From positions 27,715 through 91,714 of the forward strand of contig JAJRRB010000092.1 of the NCBI GenBank assembly GCA_024279915.1: a stretch of 64,000 nt of DNA, written 5' to 3'. Positions within the stretch are counted from its first letter, which is position 1. Each line of letters begins with the position of its first letter. Shown one piece after another: positions 8,867-16,759 of this stretch. This DNA comes from Deltaproteobacteria bacterium. Lineage in GTDB: Bacteria > Desulfobacterota > Desulfuromonadia > Desulfuromonadales > BM103. Made by a program: the position numbers and the translations under genes. The notes below the pieces were generated by a model. The model did no database searches and was not told the DNA's origin. It saw only the letters and a list, made by a program, of their open reading frames with translations.

Positions 8867-9086
8867 GGAGAAGCTGAGACAAAACCTTTTTTGCCGCGGA
8901 TAACATCTGTTAACGTCTGATAAAATACAGAAGCTATACCTTTTTTGGGTTCAAGCCGTTACCATAAAGATTAAGCTTTGGACCTATCAGATTTGATCAG
9001 ATTCTATCCGCGGCCAATTTGTTTTTCGATTTTATCTTTATGCCTTGTTCTTTGACACATCCCCTTAATCCCCTTCATCCCTGTAA
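8867..9086. repeat. 220-bp repeat with terminal inverted ends, copy 1
   Basis: Starts GGAGAAGCTGAGACAAAACC and is about 90% the same as 11443-11727. An inner block (8893-9014) is bounded by GCCGCGGATA and its inverse TATCCGCGGC, so it can form a long imperfect hairpin like a MITE. With its partner it brackets the genes at 9117-11361 as direct repeats. No transposase is present. The flanking 8782-8866 holds nothing recognisable. Confidence 0.8.
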
Positions 9087-9116
9087 ATAGCCTTGGAGTT
9101 GCACTGGCAAAGCCCG

Positions 9117-9332
9117 TCAGCGCCTTAAAGCAATCAGGTTGAACGTACGTCGCCATAAGTATGAACGCAGGATTGAGATCACTGTGAAAATGCATGTGAT
9201 CTGAAAACCTTGGCTGGCTGTCACGCCAAAACCATAAAGGGGGAGGACCCAGATTGTTAACAGCCAGGAGATGGCAAACCCGGAGGCCGTGTTCAAAAAC
9301 GTTTCTATGAATGATTCCCATTGTGATTGCAT
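9117..9332 (-). CDS. Small two-helix membrane protein (DUF7220-like)
   Basis: 71 residues from ATG 9332, which has GGAAGG upstream. The pattern SFIETFLNTASGFAISWLL, a second helix beginning ITCIFTVISI, and a basic LRSYLWRRTF end match a family of small membrane proteins common in phages and plasmids (DUF7220, recalled from memory). Function unknown. It sits alone between copy 1 of the long repeat and the oxidoreductase gene, in opposite orientation to its neighbours, which suggests acquired DNA. Confidence 0.55.
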   Translation of the reverse strand: MQSQWESFIETFLNTASGFAISWLLTIWVLPLYGFGVTASQGFQITCIFTVISILRSYLWRRTFNLIALRR

Positions 9333-9640
9333 AAGCACCTTCCTTTTCTATCCTTTCGCGTTAACACATATTTGATGCTGCCATTTATTTATGTAATGGG
9401 TACGTGACAAAATATGTCGCATGGCCGTTTGATTGTTTTGCTAATGGAGAGAATCCGCTGAAGCTCTCCACGTCCCAGATTCACCTTGACGAATCTGATA
9501 TGGGGTATTATTTTCAAATAGTTATATTGATTTGGCAGACGCGTTTCTGCCATTTACTATGAGTCGAATGGAGGGTGCTGTGCTTTTTAAGTGTGGACTC
9601 TTTGTATCTGTCCCGCGTCCCTCGATTCAAGGAGGTCCAA
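9333..9640. other. Intergenic region upstream of the Old Yellow Enzyme gene
   Basis: About 308 bases without a supported gene. A small hairpin (GGCAGA and TCTGCC around CGCGTT) lies near 9534-9552 and could affect expression of the oxidoreductase. No clear promoter consensus was found. Confidence 0.4.
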
Positions 9641-10705
9641 ATGAGTCAGCTCTTCACTTCTTTGCAAATGCGCTCATTGACGCTGCGCAACCGTATCTTC
9701 GTCGCGCCGATGTGCCAGTATTCCTGCCACGACGGCCTGCCCAACAATTGGCACATGGTCCACCTCGGCAGCCGAGCCGTTGGCGGCGCCGCCATGGTGA
9801 TCGTCGAAGCGACCGCGGTGGAACCGGAAGGGCGCATCAGCCTGAGTGACTGCGGGCTCTGGAACGATGCCCAGGCCGAGGCGTTTGCGCCGATCGTTGC
9901 TTTTATCGCCGAGCAGGGCGCTGTGCCTGCTGTCCAGTTGGCGCACGCCGGCCGCAAAGCTTCAGTGCTACCGCCCTGGCAGGGTGGCGCCGCTGCGAAG
10001 GAAGAAGCTGGCGGTTGGCAGCCGACCGCGCCTAGCCCGTTAGCCTTTGGACCGGGTTCGCCTCAGCCGCGCGAGATGGGCTCCACCGACCTGGAACTCA
10101 TCGTTGTACAATTTGAGGCCGCGGCACGTCGTGCCTTGCAGGCTGGTTTTAAGGTAGTTGAGGTGCACATGGCGCACGGCTACCTGCTGCACCAGTTCCT
10201 GTCGCCGCTCAGCAACCGGCGCAGCGATCGTTACGGTGGCAGCCTGGGAAACCGTATGCGCCTGCCCCTCGAGGTTGTGCGCCGGGTACGAGCGGTCTGG
10301 CCTGAGGATCTTCCGGTCATGGTGCGTCTTTCAGCGACCGACTGGGTCGACGGCGGCTGGGATCTCACCCAGTCTCTGGAGTTGTGCCGACATTTCAAAG
10401 CGCTTGGTGTAGATCTGGTTGATTGCTCCACGGGCGGTCTGGTTCCTGATGCCGTTATTCCCGCCGCACCGGGCTTCCAGACACCGTTTGCGGCTGCGAT
10501 CCGCAATGATGTTGGCATCGCCACCGGAGCTGTCGGTCTGATCACTGCCGCGGTCCAGGCCGAGCAGATCATTGCCACCGGTTGTGCCGACGTGGTGCTG
10601 CTGGCCCGCGAGCTGCTGCGCGATCCTTACTGGCCGATTCATGCTGCCGGTGAACTCAAGGTTGATTACCCCTGGCCGGTGCAGTATGAGCGTGCCAAGC
10701 CCTGA
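9641..10705 (+). CDS. Old Yellow Enzyme family NADH:flavin oxidoreductase (YqjM-like)
   Basis: 354 residues from an ATG behind GGAGG. The FMN barrel shows NRIFVAPMCQYSCHDG at the start (the Cys of PMCQYS is the redox-tuning Cys of the YqjM class), AVQLAHAGRKAS, EVHMAHGYLLHQFLSPLSN with the substrate-binding His, the RYGGSLGNR signature and a late DVVLLARELLRDPYWP that binds FMN phosphate. These enzymes reduce activated C=C bonds with NAD(P)H. The base composition is visibly more GC-rich than the flanking DNA. Confidence 0.95.
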   Translation: MSQLFTSLQMRSLTLRNRIFVAPMCQYSCHDGLPNNWHMVHLGSRAVGGAAMVIVEATAVEPEGRISLSDCGLWNDAQAEAFAPIVAFIAEQGAVPAVQLAHAGRKASVLPPWQGGAAAKEEAGGWQPTAPSPLAFGPGSPQPREMGSTDLELIVVQFEAAARRALQAGFKVVEVHMAHGYLLHQFLSPLSNRRSDRYGGSLGNRMRLPLEVVRRVRAVWPEDLPVMVRLSATDWVDGGWDLTQSLELCRHFKALGVDLVDCSTGGLVPDAVIPAAPGFQTPFAAAIRNDVGIATGAVGLITAAVQAEQIIATGCADVVLLARELLRDPYWPIHAAGELKVDYPWPVQYERAKP

Positions 10706-10768
10706 GGCTGTGTGGTTGCGGTGCTTCTTGCCGGTTTCCTGGCATATATACAGAAAAAGGGAAATTTT

Positions 10769-11128
10769 ATGTCTGAGTTAGACGAGTTAAAACTGAAAAT
10801 ACGTAAGTTTGTCGATGACCGGGATTGGGACCAGTATAATACGCCCAAGAACCTTTCCATGGCATTGATTGCTGAGTGTGGTGAGGTGGTCGAGCATTTC
10901 CAGTGGCTGACCGAGGAACAAAGCTCTCAGATTCCAGCAGAAAATCTTGAGGAAATCGGCCACGAACTCGCAGATGTTTTTGTCTATCTTTTGCGTTTGT
11001 CCGATAAACTTGGGATTGACTTAGTAGAGGCTGTAAACCGTAAAATGATATTGAACGAAGAGAAATACCCTGCCGATGAAGTTCGTGGCTCTGCAAAGAA
11101 ATATACCGAATATAAAAACCGTTCTTAA
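10769..11128 (+). CDS. MazG-type nucleotide pyrophosphohydrolase
   Basis: 119 residues. LSMALIAECGEVVEHFQWLTE and EIGHELADVFVYLLRLSDKLG carry the ExxE and ExxD metal ligands of the small all-alpha NTP pyrophosphatases (RS21-C6/dCTPase type), which remove non-canonical or excess dNTPs. ATG 10769 follows AAGGGAAA. The same frame is open upstream to GTG 10712 and there encodes VVAVLLAGFLAYIQKKG, a membrane-helix remnant almost identical to the peptide at 4782-4871; I take this as a leftover, not part of the enzyme. Confidence 0.85.
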   Translation: MSELDELKLKIRKFVDDRDWDQYNTPKNLSMALIAECGEVVEHFQWLTEEQSSQIPAENLEEIGHELADVFVYLLRLSDKLGIDLVEAVNRKMILNEEKYPADEVRGSAKKYTEYKNRS

Positions 11129-11149
11129 CTTAGCGATTCGAGGCTCTGC

Positions 11150-11361
11150 TTGAAAACCTATCTGAAATTTCTTGCCGTCTGGATGAGCGAGGGCAGGCTG
11201 CCGAAGCTCAATGTCCGTCAGAGCCTGGCTGTTGCAGCGTTAGGCCTGACCGGAGTGTTCGCCTACAATCTCTATTTCTCTGCTTGGCGGCGGTCTTCTG
11301 GTGGTACTCGGTGCCTCTCTGGCAAATGCACCGAAGCCGTTGTTCTGGCGTAGCCAGTGAT
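11150..11361 (+). pseudogene. EamA/DMT transporter remnant with internal deletion
   Basis: The first part (LKFLAVWMSEGRLPKLNVRQ then SLAVAALGLTGVFAYNLYF) resembles the first two helices of EamA drug/metabolite transporters. It then jumps, with a frame change, to LLGGGLLVVLGASLANAPKP and LFWRSQ, which resembles the last helix and tail of such proteins. About 200 codons between are gone, so the gene is a deletion relic. An intact EamA gene is present at 34311-35216. Confidence 0.6.
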
Positions 11362-11442
11362 TGTCGAGGACACTCAAAGTAGAGTCTCCTGAGCTCGGAA
11401 TTCAGATAAAAGAGTCAAAAGGAGACTTGTCCCCTTTACGCG

Positions 11443-11727
11443 TGGAGAAGCTGAGACAAAACCTTTTTTGCCGCGGATAACATCTGATAACGTCTGATAA
11501 AATAAAGAAGCTATACCTTTTTTGGGTTGAAGCCGTTACCATAAGATTAAGCTTTGGACCTATCAGATTTGATCAGATTTGATCAGATTCTATCCGCGGC
11601 CAATTTGTGTTTCGATTTTAGATTTGGTCCCGATCTGCGTCCATCAGCCTTTACCTGCGTTCGACAATGATTTTATCTTTATGCCTTGTTCTTTGACACA
11701 CCCCCTTAACCCTCTTCATCCCTGTAA
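11443..11727. repeat. Long repeat with terminal inverted ends, copy 2
   Basis: Same orientation as 8867-9086 and nearly the same text, with a duplicated TTTGATCAGA unit and about 50 extra bases near the end. The GCCGCGGATA/TATCCGCGGC ends lie at 11470 and 11600. Confidence 0.8.
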
Positions 11728-12132
11728 ATTCAGCCATCAATATTTTGCCTTGAGTCTCTTCTTCCATGCATTCAATTCAAAATTCAAAATTGAGAATTCA
11801 AAATTCGTTCATCCCCCATCCACCACTATTGATTGTTTTGCTTGAAAAGAGTAATCTCGCTAGGTTAGCTTTTATTTGATTGGCCATACTGGCTTTAGGA
11901 TGAGTGTCAATGGAGGGTGTTGCGCAAGGTTGCGTGGTGCTCTTTTTTGTTTAGGGGGATATTGTGGGGAGAGCAGGGGAGAATAGTTTTAAGATCTGAA
12001 GCTGTCTGTGCTGCGTTATGCGGTCGGGCGGCTTTTTTTATAGGGACTGTCCCCGCAGTTAAGGGAACTGTCCCAGACCTTTTGTTTTAGATCTGAACAG
12101 GGCCTGTCACTTGATGAAGTGAGTTGCATATC
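11728..12132. other. Gene-free stretch upstream of the MNT gene
   Basis: AT-rich DNA with no supported gene. It contains short repeated words (AATTCAAAATT several times near 11773-11805) and two copies of GGGACTGTCCC-like text at about 12042-12073. Confidence 0.4.
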
Positions 12133-12170
12133 GTTCTCTTAAATGCTACGTTCGTAGCAATATTGAGAAC
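12133..12170. promoter_or_regulatory. Nested palindromic operator upstream of the MNT gene
   Basis: A perfect 16-bp palindrome TGCTACGTTCGTAGCA (12144-12159) is enclosed by GTTCTC (12133-12138) and GAGAAC (12165-12170) with exactly the same centre of symmetry. It ends 15 bases before the start codon of a gene whose product has an N-terminal winged helix, so autorepression is likely. Confidence 0.65.
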
Positions 12171-12185
12171 AGACATAGGGGAATT

Positions 12186-12827
12186 ATGATGACCTGCACC
12201 CGCCTTGTCGAACATTTGTTTAGTAGTTACCGTCGCCAGATCCTTGCATTGCTGTTGTTGCGCCCACATGAGCGTTATTACGTCCGTGAGATCGCCCGTT
12301 TGACCGGAATCAGCCCAGGCTCGCTGCACCGCGAACTGAAGCAGCTGGCAAAAACCGGTTTGTTATTGCGCGAGGAGGCTGGTAATCAGGTGCGTTATTA
12401 TGCCGACCAGACCTGCCCGATATTCGAGGAACTGGCCGGCATTTTCCGCAAGACCATTGGCTTGGCCGATGTTTTGAGTGAGGCGTTGTTGCCCTTAGGC
12501 AATGAGGTAAAGCTTGCCTTTGTCTTCGGTTCAGTGGCACAGGGCCAGGAGCATGCCGACAGTGACATCGATTTGTTCGTGTTGGGATCGGTGGATTTTG
12601 TTGCAGTGGTAAGAACCTTGGCCGATACCCATGCTCGACTGGGTCGCGAGGTGAACCCGGTAGTGATGGAGCAGAATGAATTTTTGCAGAAATACCATGA
12701 GGGAGATCGCTTTATCCGTCGGATTGCTGGCGAAGCGAGAATCTTTGTAACAGGAGGGGAAAATGACTTTGCAAAACTTGTTGAAGATCGGGCAGCTCAA
12801 GGTTCACAGCACGGACTCTGCTGTTGA
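12186..12827 (+). CDS. HTH-nucleotidyltransferase (MNT-type antitoxin)
   Basis: 213 residues. Residues 1-80 form a winged helix (ILALLLLRPHERYYVREIAR followed by LTGISPGSLHRELKQLAKTGL). Residues about 105-135 carry the minimal nucleotidyltransferase signature FGSVAQGQEHADSDIDLFVLG. In known HEPN-MNT systems the MNT protein silences the HEPN RNase by adding AMP. Start behind AGGGGAATT. Its 3' end overlaps the start of a HEPN reading frame at 12763, the normal arrangement, but that partner is destroyed here. The operator at 12133-12170 fits autoregulation by the winged helix. Confidence 0.85.
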   Translation: MMTCTRLVEHLFSSYRRQILALLLLRPHERYYVREIARLTGISPGSLHRELKQLAKTGLLLREEAGNQVRYYADQTCPIFEELAGIFRKTIGLADVLSEALLPLGNEVKLAFVFGSVAQGQEHADSDIDLFVLGSVDFVAVVRTLADTHARLGREVNPVVMEQNEFLQKYHEGDRFIRRIAGEARIFVTGGENDFAKLVEDRAAQGSQHGLCC

Positions 12828-12900
12828 TTCTGATACAGCTAATTGGGTATTTATGAAGTATTTGTGTTGGCTTTTGGATAGTGCCAGGATTGGGGGCTGA
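12763..12900 (+). pseudogene. HEPN toxin, N-terminal fragment
   Basis: ATG 12763 has AGGAGG upstream. The product starts MTLQNLLKIGQLKVHSTD, the standard opening of HEPN partners of MNT proteins, then loses similarity and stops after 45 codons. The expected C-terminus of the same protein lies at 13972-14097, on the far side of the RhuM gene. The gene was therefore interrupted and the central catalytic part (Rx4-6H region) lost. Confidence 0.75.
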
Positions 12901-12904
12901 TTGA

Positions 12905-13963
12905 ATGAGCAAACCCAAAAGACAGGAAAAAGACAAAGGAAGGCAGTTGATCCGCAATAGTACGGCTGAGTTTCTGATCTTCACCAGGCAAAACGGCGAA
13001 CAAAGCATCGAGGCCCGGTACGAGGATGAAACAATCTGGTTGTCTCAAAAGTTGATGGCTCAGCTTTTTGATGTAGATGTGCGAACCGTTAATGAGCATC
13101 TAAAAAACATTTACGAACAGGATGAGTTAGCTCGTAAGGCAACTCTCCGGAATTTCCGGATAGTTCAAATCGAGGGCAAGCGAGAAGTCTCCAGAAACGT
13201 TGATTTCTACAATCTCGATGCCATCATCTCAGTGGGATACCGGGTCAATTCGATACGAGCTACCCAGTTTCGTCAGTGGGCGACTCAAGTCCTGAGGGAG
13301 TTTGCTGTCAAGGGTTATGTGCTTGACAAAAAGCGCATGGAAAACGGCACTTTCCTTGGTGAGGATTATTTTGAACGCCTGTTGGAAGAGATCCGGGAGA
13401 TCCGGCTCAGTGAGCGTCGTTTTTACCAGAAAATCACCGATATTTATTCCACCAGCGTTGATTACAATAAAGATGCCCCGACCACCAAGACTTTCTTTGC
13501 CAAAGTGCAAAACAAGCTGCATTTCGCCATCCATGGTAATACGGCGGCCGAGTTGGTCATACAGCGGGCGGACAGCACTAAAACCAGTATGGGACTCACC
13601 TCGTGGGAAAAGGCCCCTGATGGCAAGATTGTGAGAACCGATGTATTCATTGCCAAAAACTATCTGGACAAAGATGAGCTGGCGTCACTAGGACGCATCG
13701 TCAACGCTTACTTGGATCTGGCAGAAGAACGAGCGAAGCGGAAAATCCCCATGACTATGGAAGACTGGGCCAAGAGGGTAGATATGTTTCTGGAATTTGA
13801 CGACCGTGAAATTCTGCTGGGCAGCGGGAAAGTTACCGCTAAGCTAGCCAAGACCCACGCCGAGGATGAATTTGAAAAATACCGTATTGTGCAGGACCGC
13901 CTATTCGAGAGCGATTTTGACCGGGTTATCAAACAGTTGGAAGGGAAAGATGGAGAGATATAA
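12905..13963 (+). CDS. RhuM family protein
   Basis: 352 residues, complete. The N-terminal part (FTRQNGEQSIEARYEDETIW, then LSQKLMAQLFDVDVRTVNEHLKNIY) is a winged-helix-like domain typical of RhuM, first named in a Salmonella pathogenicity island and common in mobile DNA; the YNLDAIISVGYRVNS and QFRQWATQVLREFAVKGYVLD segments are diagnostic. The C-terminal half is a Fic/DOC-like helical region seen in this family. Biochemical function unknown. It sits inside a broken HEPN gene, so it arrived after the toxin-antitoxin pair. No strong ribosome site precedes ATG 12905. Confidence 0.85.
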   Translation: MSKPKRQEKDKGRQLIRNSTAEFLIFTRQNGEQSIEARYEDETIWLSQKLMAQLFDVDVRTVNEHLKNIYEQDELARKATLRNFRIVQIEGKREVSRNVDFYNLDAIISVGYRVNSIRATQFRQWATQVLREFAVKGYVLDKKRMENGTFLGEDYFERLLEEIREIRLSERRFYQKITDIYSTSVDYNKDAPTTKTFFAKVQNKLHFAIHGNTAAELVIQRADSTKTSMGLTSWEKAPDGKIVRTDVFIAKNYLDKDELASLGRIVNAYLDLAEERAKRKIPMTMEDWAKRVDMFLEFDDREILLGSGKVTAKLAKTHAEDEFEKYRIVQDRLFESDFDRVIKQLEGKDGEI

Positions 13964-13971
13964 CAGAGAGG

Positions 13972-14097
13972 AATGCCGCGGATTATCTGGGCAGTTACGT
14001 CGACCGAGTTTCTCTTGAGGCGTGTATTGCGCAAGCTCAATTGTTGCTGAGTGATGTCGAAAGGTGGTTGGGGGAGAATCGGCCGGAGCTTGTTTGA
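13972..14097 (+). pseudogene. HEPN toxin, C-terminal fragment
   Basis: Directly after the RhuM stop, a frame without its own start reads NAADYLGSYVDRVSLEACIA then QAQLLLSDVERWLGENRPEL, ending in TGA. This is the usual end of MNT-associated HEPN proteins (N-ADY, an Ala/Leu helix, W-L-x-x-x-RPEL). It is the missing end of the fragment at 12763-12900. Confidence 0.7.
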
Positions 14098-14180
14098 GAG
14101 GTCTGGTTGATTGATTTAGTACCTACGCATGCAATAGTCAAATAGTCAGGTCCCTTTAAATTTTAAATCAGGAGTCAATA

Positions 14181-14969
14181 ATGCGCTGTCACGAAGTAGA
14201 TTACACCATCATCGGCGACGATATGCAGATGGTCCAGGTTGAGCTCGATCACGGTGAGACGGTGATTGCCGAGGCCGGGGCGATGACTTACATGGAGCAG
14301 GACATCCAGTTTGAAGTGCGTATGGGCGATGGTGCCGAGGCTGATCAGGGCGTGATGAGCAAGCTTTTCAGTGCTGGCAAGCGGGCCATGACCGGAGAGT
14401 CGCTCTTCATCACTCATTTCACCAATCAGGGGCGGGCCAAGCGACATGTCGCGTTCGCAGCGCCTTTTCCGGGTAAGATTATTGCGATGGATTTAGCCAA
14501 GCTTGGCGGTGAGATCCTGTGCCAGAAAGATTCTTTCCTCTGTGCGGCTCTCGGCACCAAACTCGACATCGCTTTCCAGCGTCGCTTCGGCGTTGGTTTT
14601 TTCGGCGGCGAGGGCTTTATCCTGCAGCGCTTGCAAGGTGATGGCATGGCCTTCGTGCATGCCAGTGGCACAATTATCGAGCGGCAATTGCAGGGCGAGA
14701 CCTTGCGGGTTGATACCGGTTGCCTGGTGGCTTTTGAGCCTGGGGTGAATTACAACATTGAGCAAGCAGGTGGTTTGAAGAGCATGATGTTTGGTGGCGA
14801 GGGGATGTTCCTGGCGACCTTAAGCGGGTATGGCAAGGTTTGGCTGCAGAGTTTGCCTTTCAGCCGCTTGGCCGATCGGATTATTGCTCATGCGCCGAAG
14901 GCGGGTGGGTCGAGTAAGGGTGAGGGGTCGGTGCTTGGTGGGTTAGGGCGGATGTTGGATGGGAATTGA
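14181..14969 (+). CDS. TIGR00266/AIM24 family protein
   Basis: 262 residues. The start [19 protein letters not shown] followed by [17 protein letters not shown] is the AIM24/TIGR00266 signature; Gly-rich strands ([37 protein letters not shown]) continue the beta-sandwich. Bacterial members are of unknown function; the yeast relative AIM24 is a mitochondrial inner-membrane protein. AGGAG precedes the ATG. Its stop is only 47 bases before the first nuclease gene of the following operon, so co-transcription is possible, although the protein itself is commonly housekeeping. Confidence 0.85.
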   Translation: MRCHEVDYTIIGDDMQMVQVELDHGETVIAEAGAMTYMEQDIQFEVRMGDGAEADQGVMSKLFSAGKRAMTGESLFITHFTNQGRAKRHVAFAAPFPGKIIAMDLAKLGGEILCQKDSFLCAALGTKLDIAFQRRFGVGFFGGEGFILQRLQGDGMAFVHASGTIIERQLQGETLRVDTGCLVAFEPGVNYNIEQAGGLKSMMFGGEGMFLATLSGYGKVWLQSLPFSRLADRIIAHAPKAGGSSKGEGSVLGGLGRMLDGN

Positions 14970-15016
14970 TGCCGGGTTTTTGGGTGAGAATACGGGGTAT
15001 TGATGGTTTGAGCAAC

Positions 15017-15946
15017 ATGAACACATCGATAAACGAACAGCTCCTGGAACGGATCAGGTCGATCAATGTCAACAGGAGTGGTGATCGCAGGGCTCCCCAT
15101 AAGCCGCTTCTGCTTCTCGTTGCGATTGCTAACCTGTTGCAAGGCAAGCATGAACTGAGCTTTACAGAGGTCGAGAGCCTTCTTCGTCCTCTTCTGAACG
15201 CATATGCTCCACCGGTAAGTGGTCAGCATGAACCAAAGTTGCCCTATTGGCATCTTCGTTCTGATCAATTGTGGGAGATCTCAGGTGACAGCGAACTTCC
15301 TCGTCAGCAGGGGGGCTTTACGCAGATGGAGGGACTTCGAACCAGTTCTGGCCACCTCCCCGAGAGGTTTGCGAAGGCTTTGCAGCGGAGTGAAACTCTG
15401 GTCGATACTGTCGTTAAAATGGTTCTGGATGCGCACTTCCCGGAATCGCTTCATGATGACATCCTTGCAGCTGTCGGACTGACGTCTTTTGCTGAGAACA
15501 TGGTTGCTGAAGAGCAAGCACCTTATGGACTTGCCAGGAAACGTGATCCGAAATTCAGGGAGAAGGTTTTACGAGCTTACGAGCATCGATGTGCTGTTAC
15601 CGGATTTCGCGCTGCTCTTGGAGGTTCGTATTTCGGCTGTGAGGCAGCGCACGTTAAATGGCATGCTTATGAAGGGCCGGATACAGTCGAAAATGGTCTG
15701 GCTATGGAGCCTACTCTTCACAAGCTTTTCGATGCCGGTGCCTGGAGCCTCACTGATGACAGAAGGATTCTGGTCTCGGCGGATTTTACCGGGAGTGATG
15801 AAGCTGTAGAGAAGATTCGCAGTCTTCATGGACGTCCTCTTAGGCCGCCGCAACAGGGGATGCCGTTGGTGTCGATGGAGTATATTAGGTGGCATCGGGA
15901 GAAGGAGCTCGGCGGTGTTTTCCGCTATCCGGCGCTGTCTCTTTAG
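15017..15946 (+). CDS. HNH endonuclease with ScoMcrA-type DNA sulfur-binding domain
   Basis: 309 residues. Residues about 20-95 show RAPHKPLLLLVAIANLLQG (P27-H28-K29-P30), FTEVESLLRPLL and YWHLRSDQLWEI (77-88), the conserved pattern of the sulfur-binding domain of ScoMcrA-type type IV enzymes, which recognise phosphorothioated DNA. The C-terminal HNH nuclease has H212 (EAAHVKW), N226 (GPDTVENGLA) and H235 (LHKLFDAG). Cleavage of modified incoming DNA is the family expectation; binding here is inferred. No dnd/ssp phosphorothioation genes are in the window. First gene of a five-gene run. Start 15017 fits homologues but its ribosome site is weak; an in-frame ATG at 14966 overlaps the AIM24 stop. 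Confidence 0.8.
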   Translation: MNTSINEQLLERIRSINVNRSGDRRAPHKPLLLLVAIANLLQGKHELSFTEVESLLRPLLNAYAPPVSGQHEPKLPYWHLRSDQLWEISGDSELPRQQGGFTQMEGLRTSSGHLPERFAKALQRSETLVDTVVKMVLDAHFPESLHDDILAAVGLTSFAENMVAEEQAPYGLARKRDPKFREKVLRAYEHRCAVTGFRAALGGSYFGCEAAHVKWHAYEGPDTVENGLAMEPTLHKLFDAGAWSLTDDRRILVSADFTGSDEAVEKIRSLHGRPLRPPQQGMPLVSMEYIRWHREKELGGVFRYPALSL

Positions 15947-15966
15947 GAGTAGGGGGGATATCTTTA

Positions 15967-16728
15967 ATGCTTAGAGTTGGATGGACGCGACAGCAGTTAT
16001 TGGTGGCTTTCAAACTCTATTGTCAACTGCCTTTTGGGAAGTTGCATTCCCGCAACCCTGTGATCATCAAATATGCCGAATTGATAGGGCGGACACCATC
16101 CGCTCTGGCGATGAAGCTGACCAATATCGCCAGTCTCGATCCGGTCATTACTGCAACGGGTCGCAAGGGGCTGAAGGGTGCATCGGCTGCCGACAGGTCT
16201 ATGTGGAACGAGATGGAATCTGACTGGGAGCAATTTGCCCTTGAATTGCAGAATGCTACATCCGATTTAGATACTCCAGTTGAGGATCCTCAAGAGGCCG
16301 AACTGGATTACACCGGTGTTGATAAGATTGCTCAGGTCAAAACCCGAGTAGGTCAGGATTTTTTCCGCAAGTCGGTTTTAAGTGCTTACCATGACCAGTG
16401 CTGTATTACCGGACTAGCCGTACCTAAATTGTTGGTTGCCAGTCACATTGTCCCGTGGCGTGTTGATGTAGCTAACCGGCTCAACCCGAGAAATGGGCTC
16501 TGTCTATCGATGCTTCACGACAAGGCTTTTGATGCCGGGATGCTTACTATTGCAGAAGATATGACGGTTTGTGTTTCGAGGAAATATGCGAAAAAAAGTG
16601 ATGCTTTTTATGATTCTGCATTGCTGGCTTATGATGGCCAACCCATGAAAATGCCAGAGAAATTTGTTCCTGACTCTGAGTTCCTGGCATATCATCGAGA
16701 ATCTGTTTTTGAGAACGAGTGTAAATGA
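15967..16728 (+). CDS. HNH endonuclease with N-terminal helical domain
   Basis: 253 residues; ATG 15967 follows a strong AGGGGGG site and lies 20 bases after the previous gene. The N-terminal domain (WTRQQLLVAFKLYCQLPFGK, then RNPVIIKYAELIGRTPSALA) looks like a DNA-binding helical module found before HNH domains. The nuclease domain has CCITG, H160 (ASHIVPW), N176 (NPRNGL) and H184 (MLHDKAFDAG). It differs from the upstream protein in its N-terminus, so the operon carries two HNH nucleases with different recognition parts. Probable restriction function, target unknown. Confidence 0.85.
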   Translation: MLRVGWTRQQLLVAFKLYCQLPFGKLHSRNPVIIKYAELIGRTPSALAMKLTNIASLDPVITATGRKGLKGASAADRSMWNEMESDWEQFALELQNATSDLDTPVEDPQEAELDYTGVDKIAQVKTRVGQDFFRKSVLSAYHDQCCITGLAVPKLLVASHIVPWRVDVANRLNPRNGLCLSMLHDKAFDAGMLTIAEDMTVCVSRKYAKKSDAFYDSALLAYDGQPMKMPEKFVPDSEFLAYHRESVFENECK

Positions 16729-16759
16729 GTTGATTGTGGAAAATGGGCTTTGTTGCTGA

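Noticed and set aside
11579..11845. 88-codon plus-strand frame
   Set aside because: Lies within the long repeat and low-complexity DNA.
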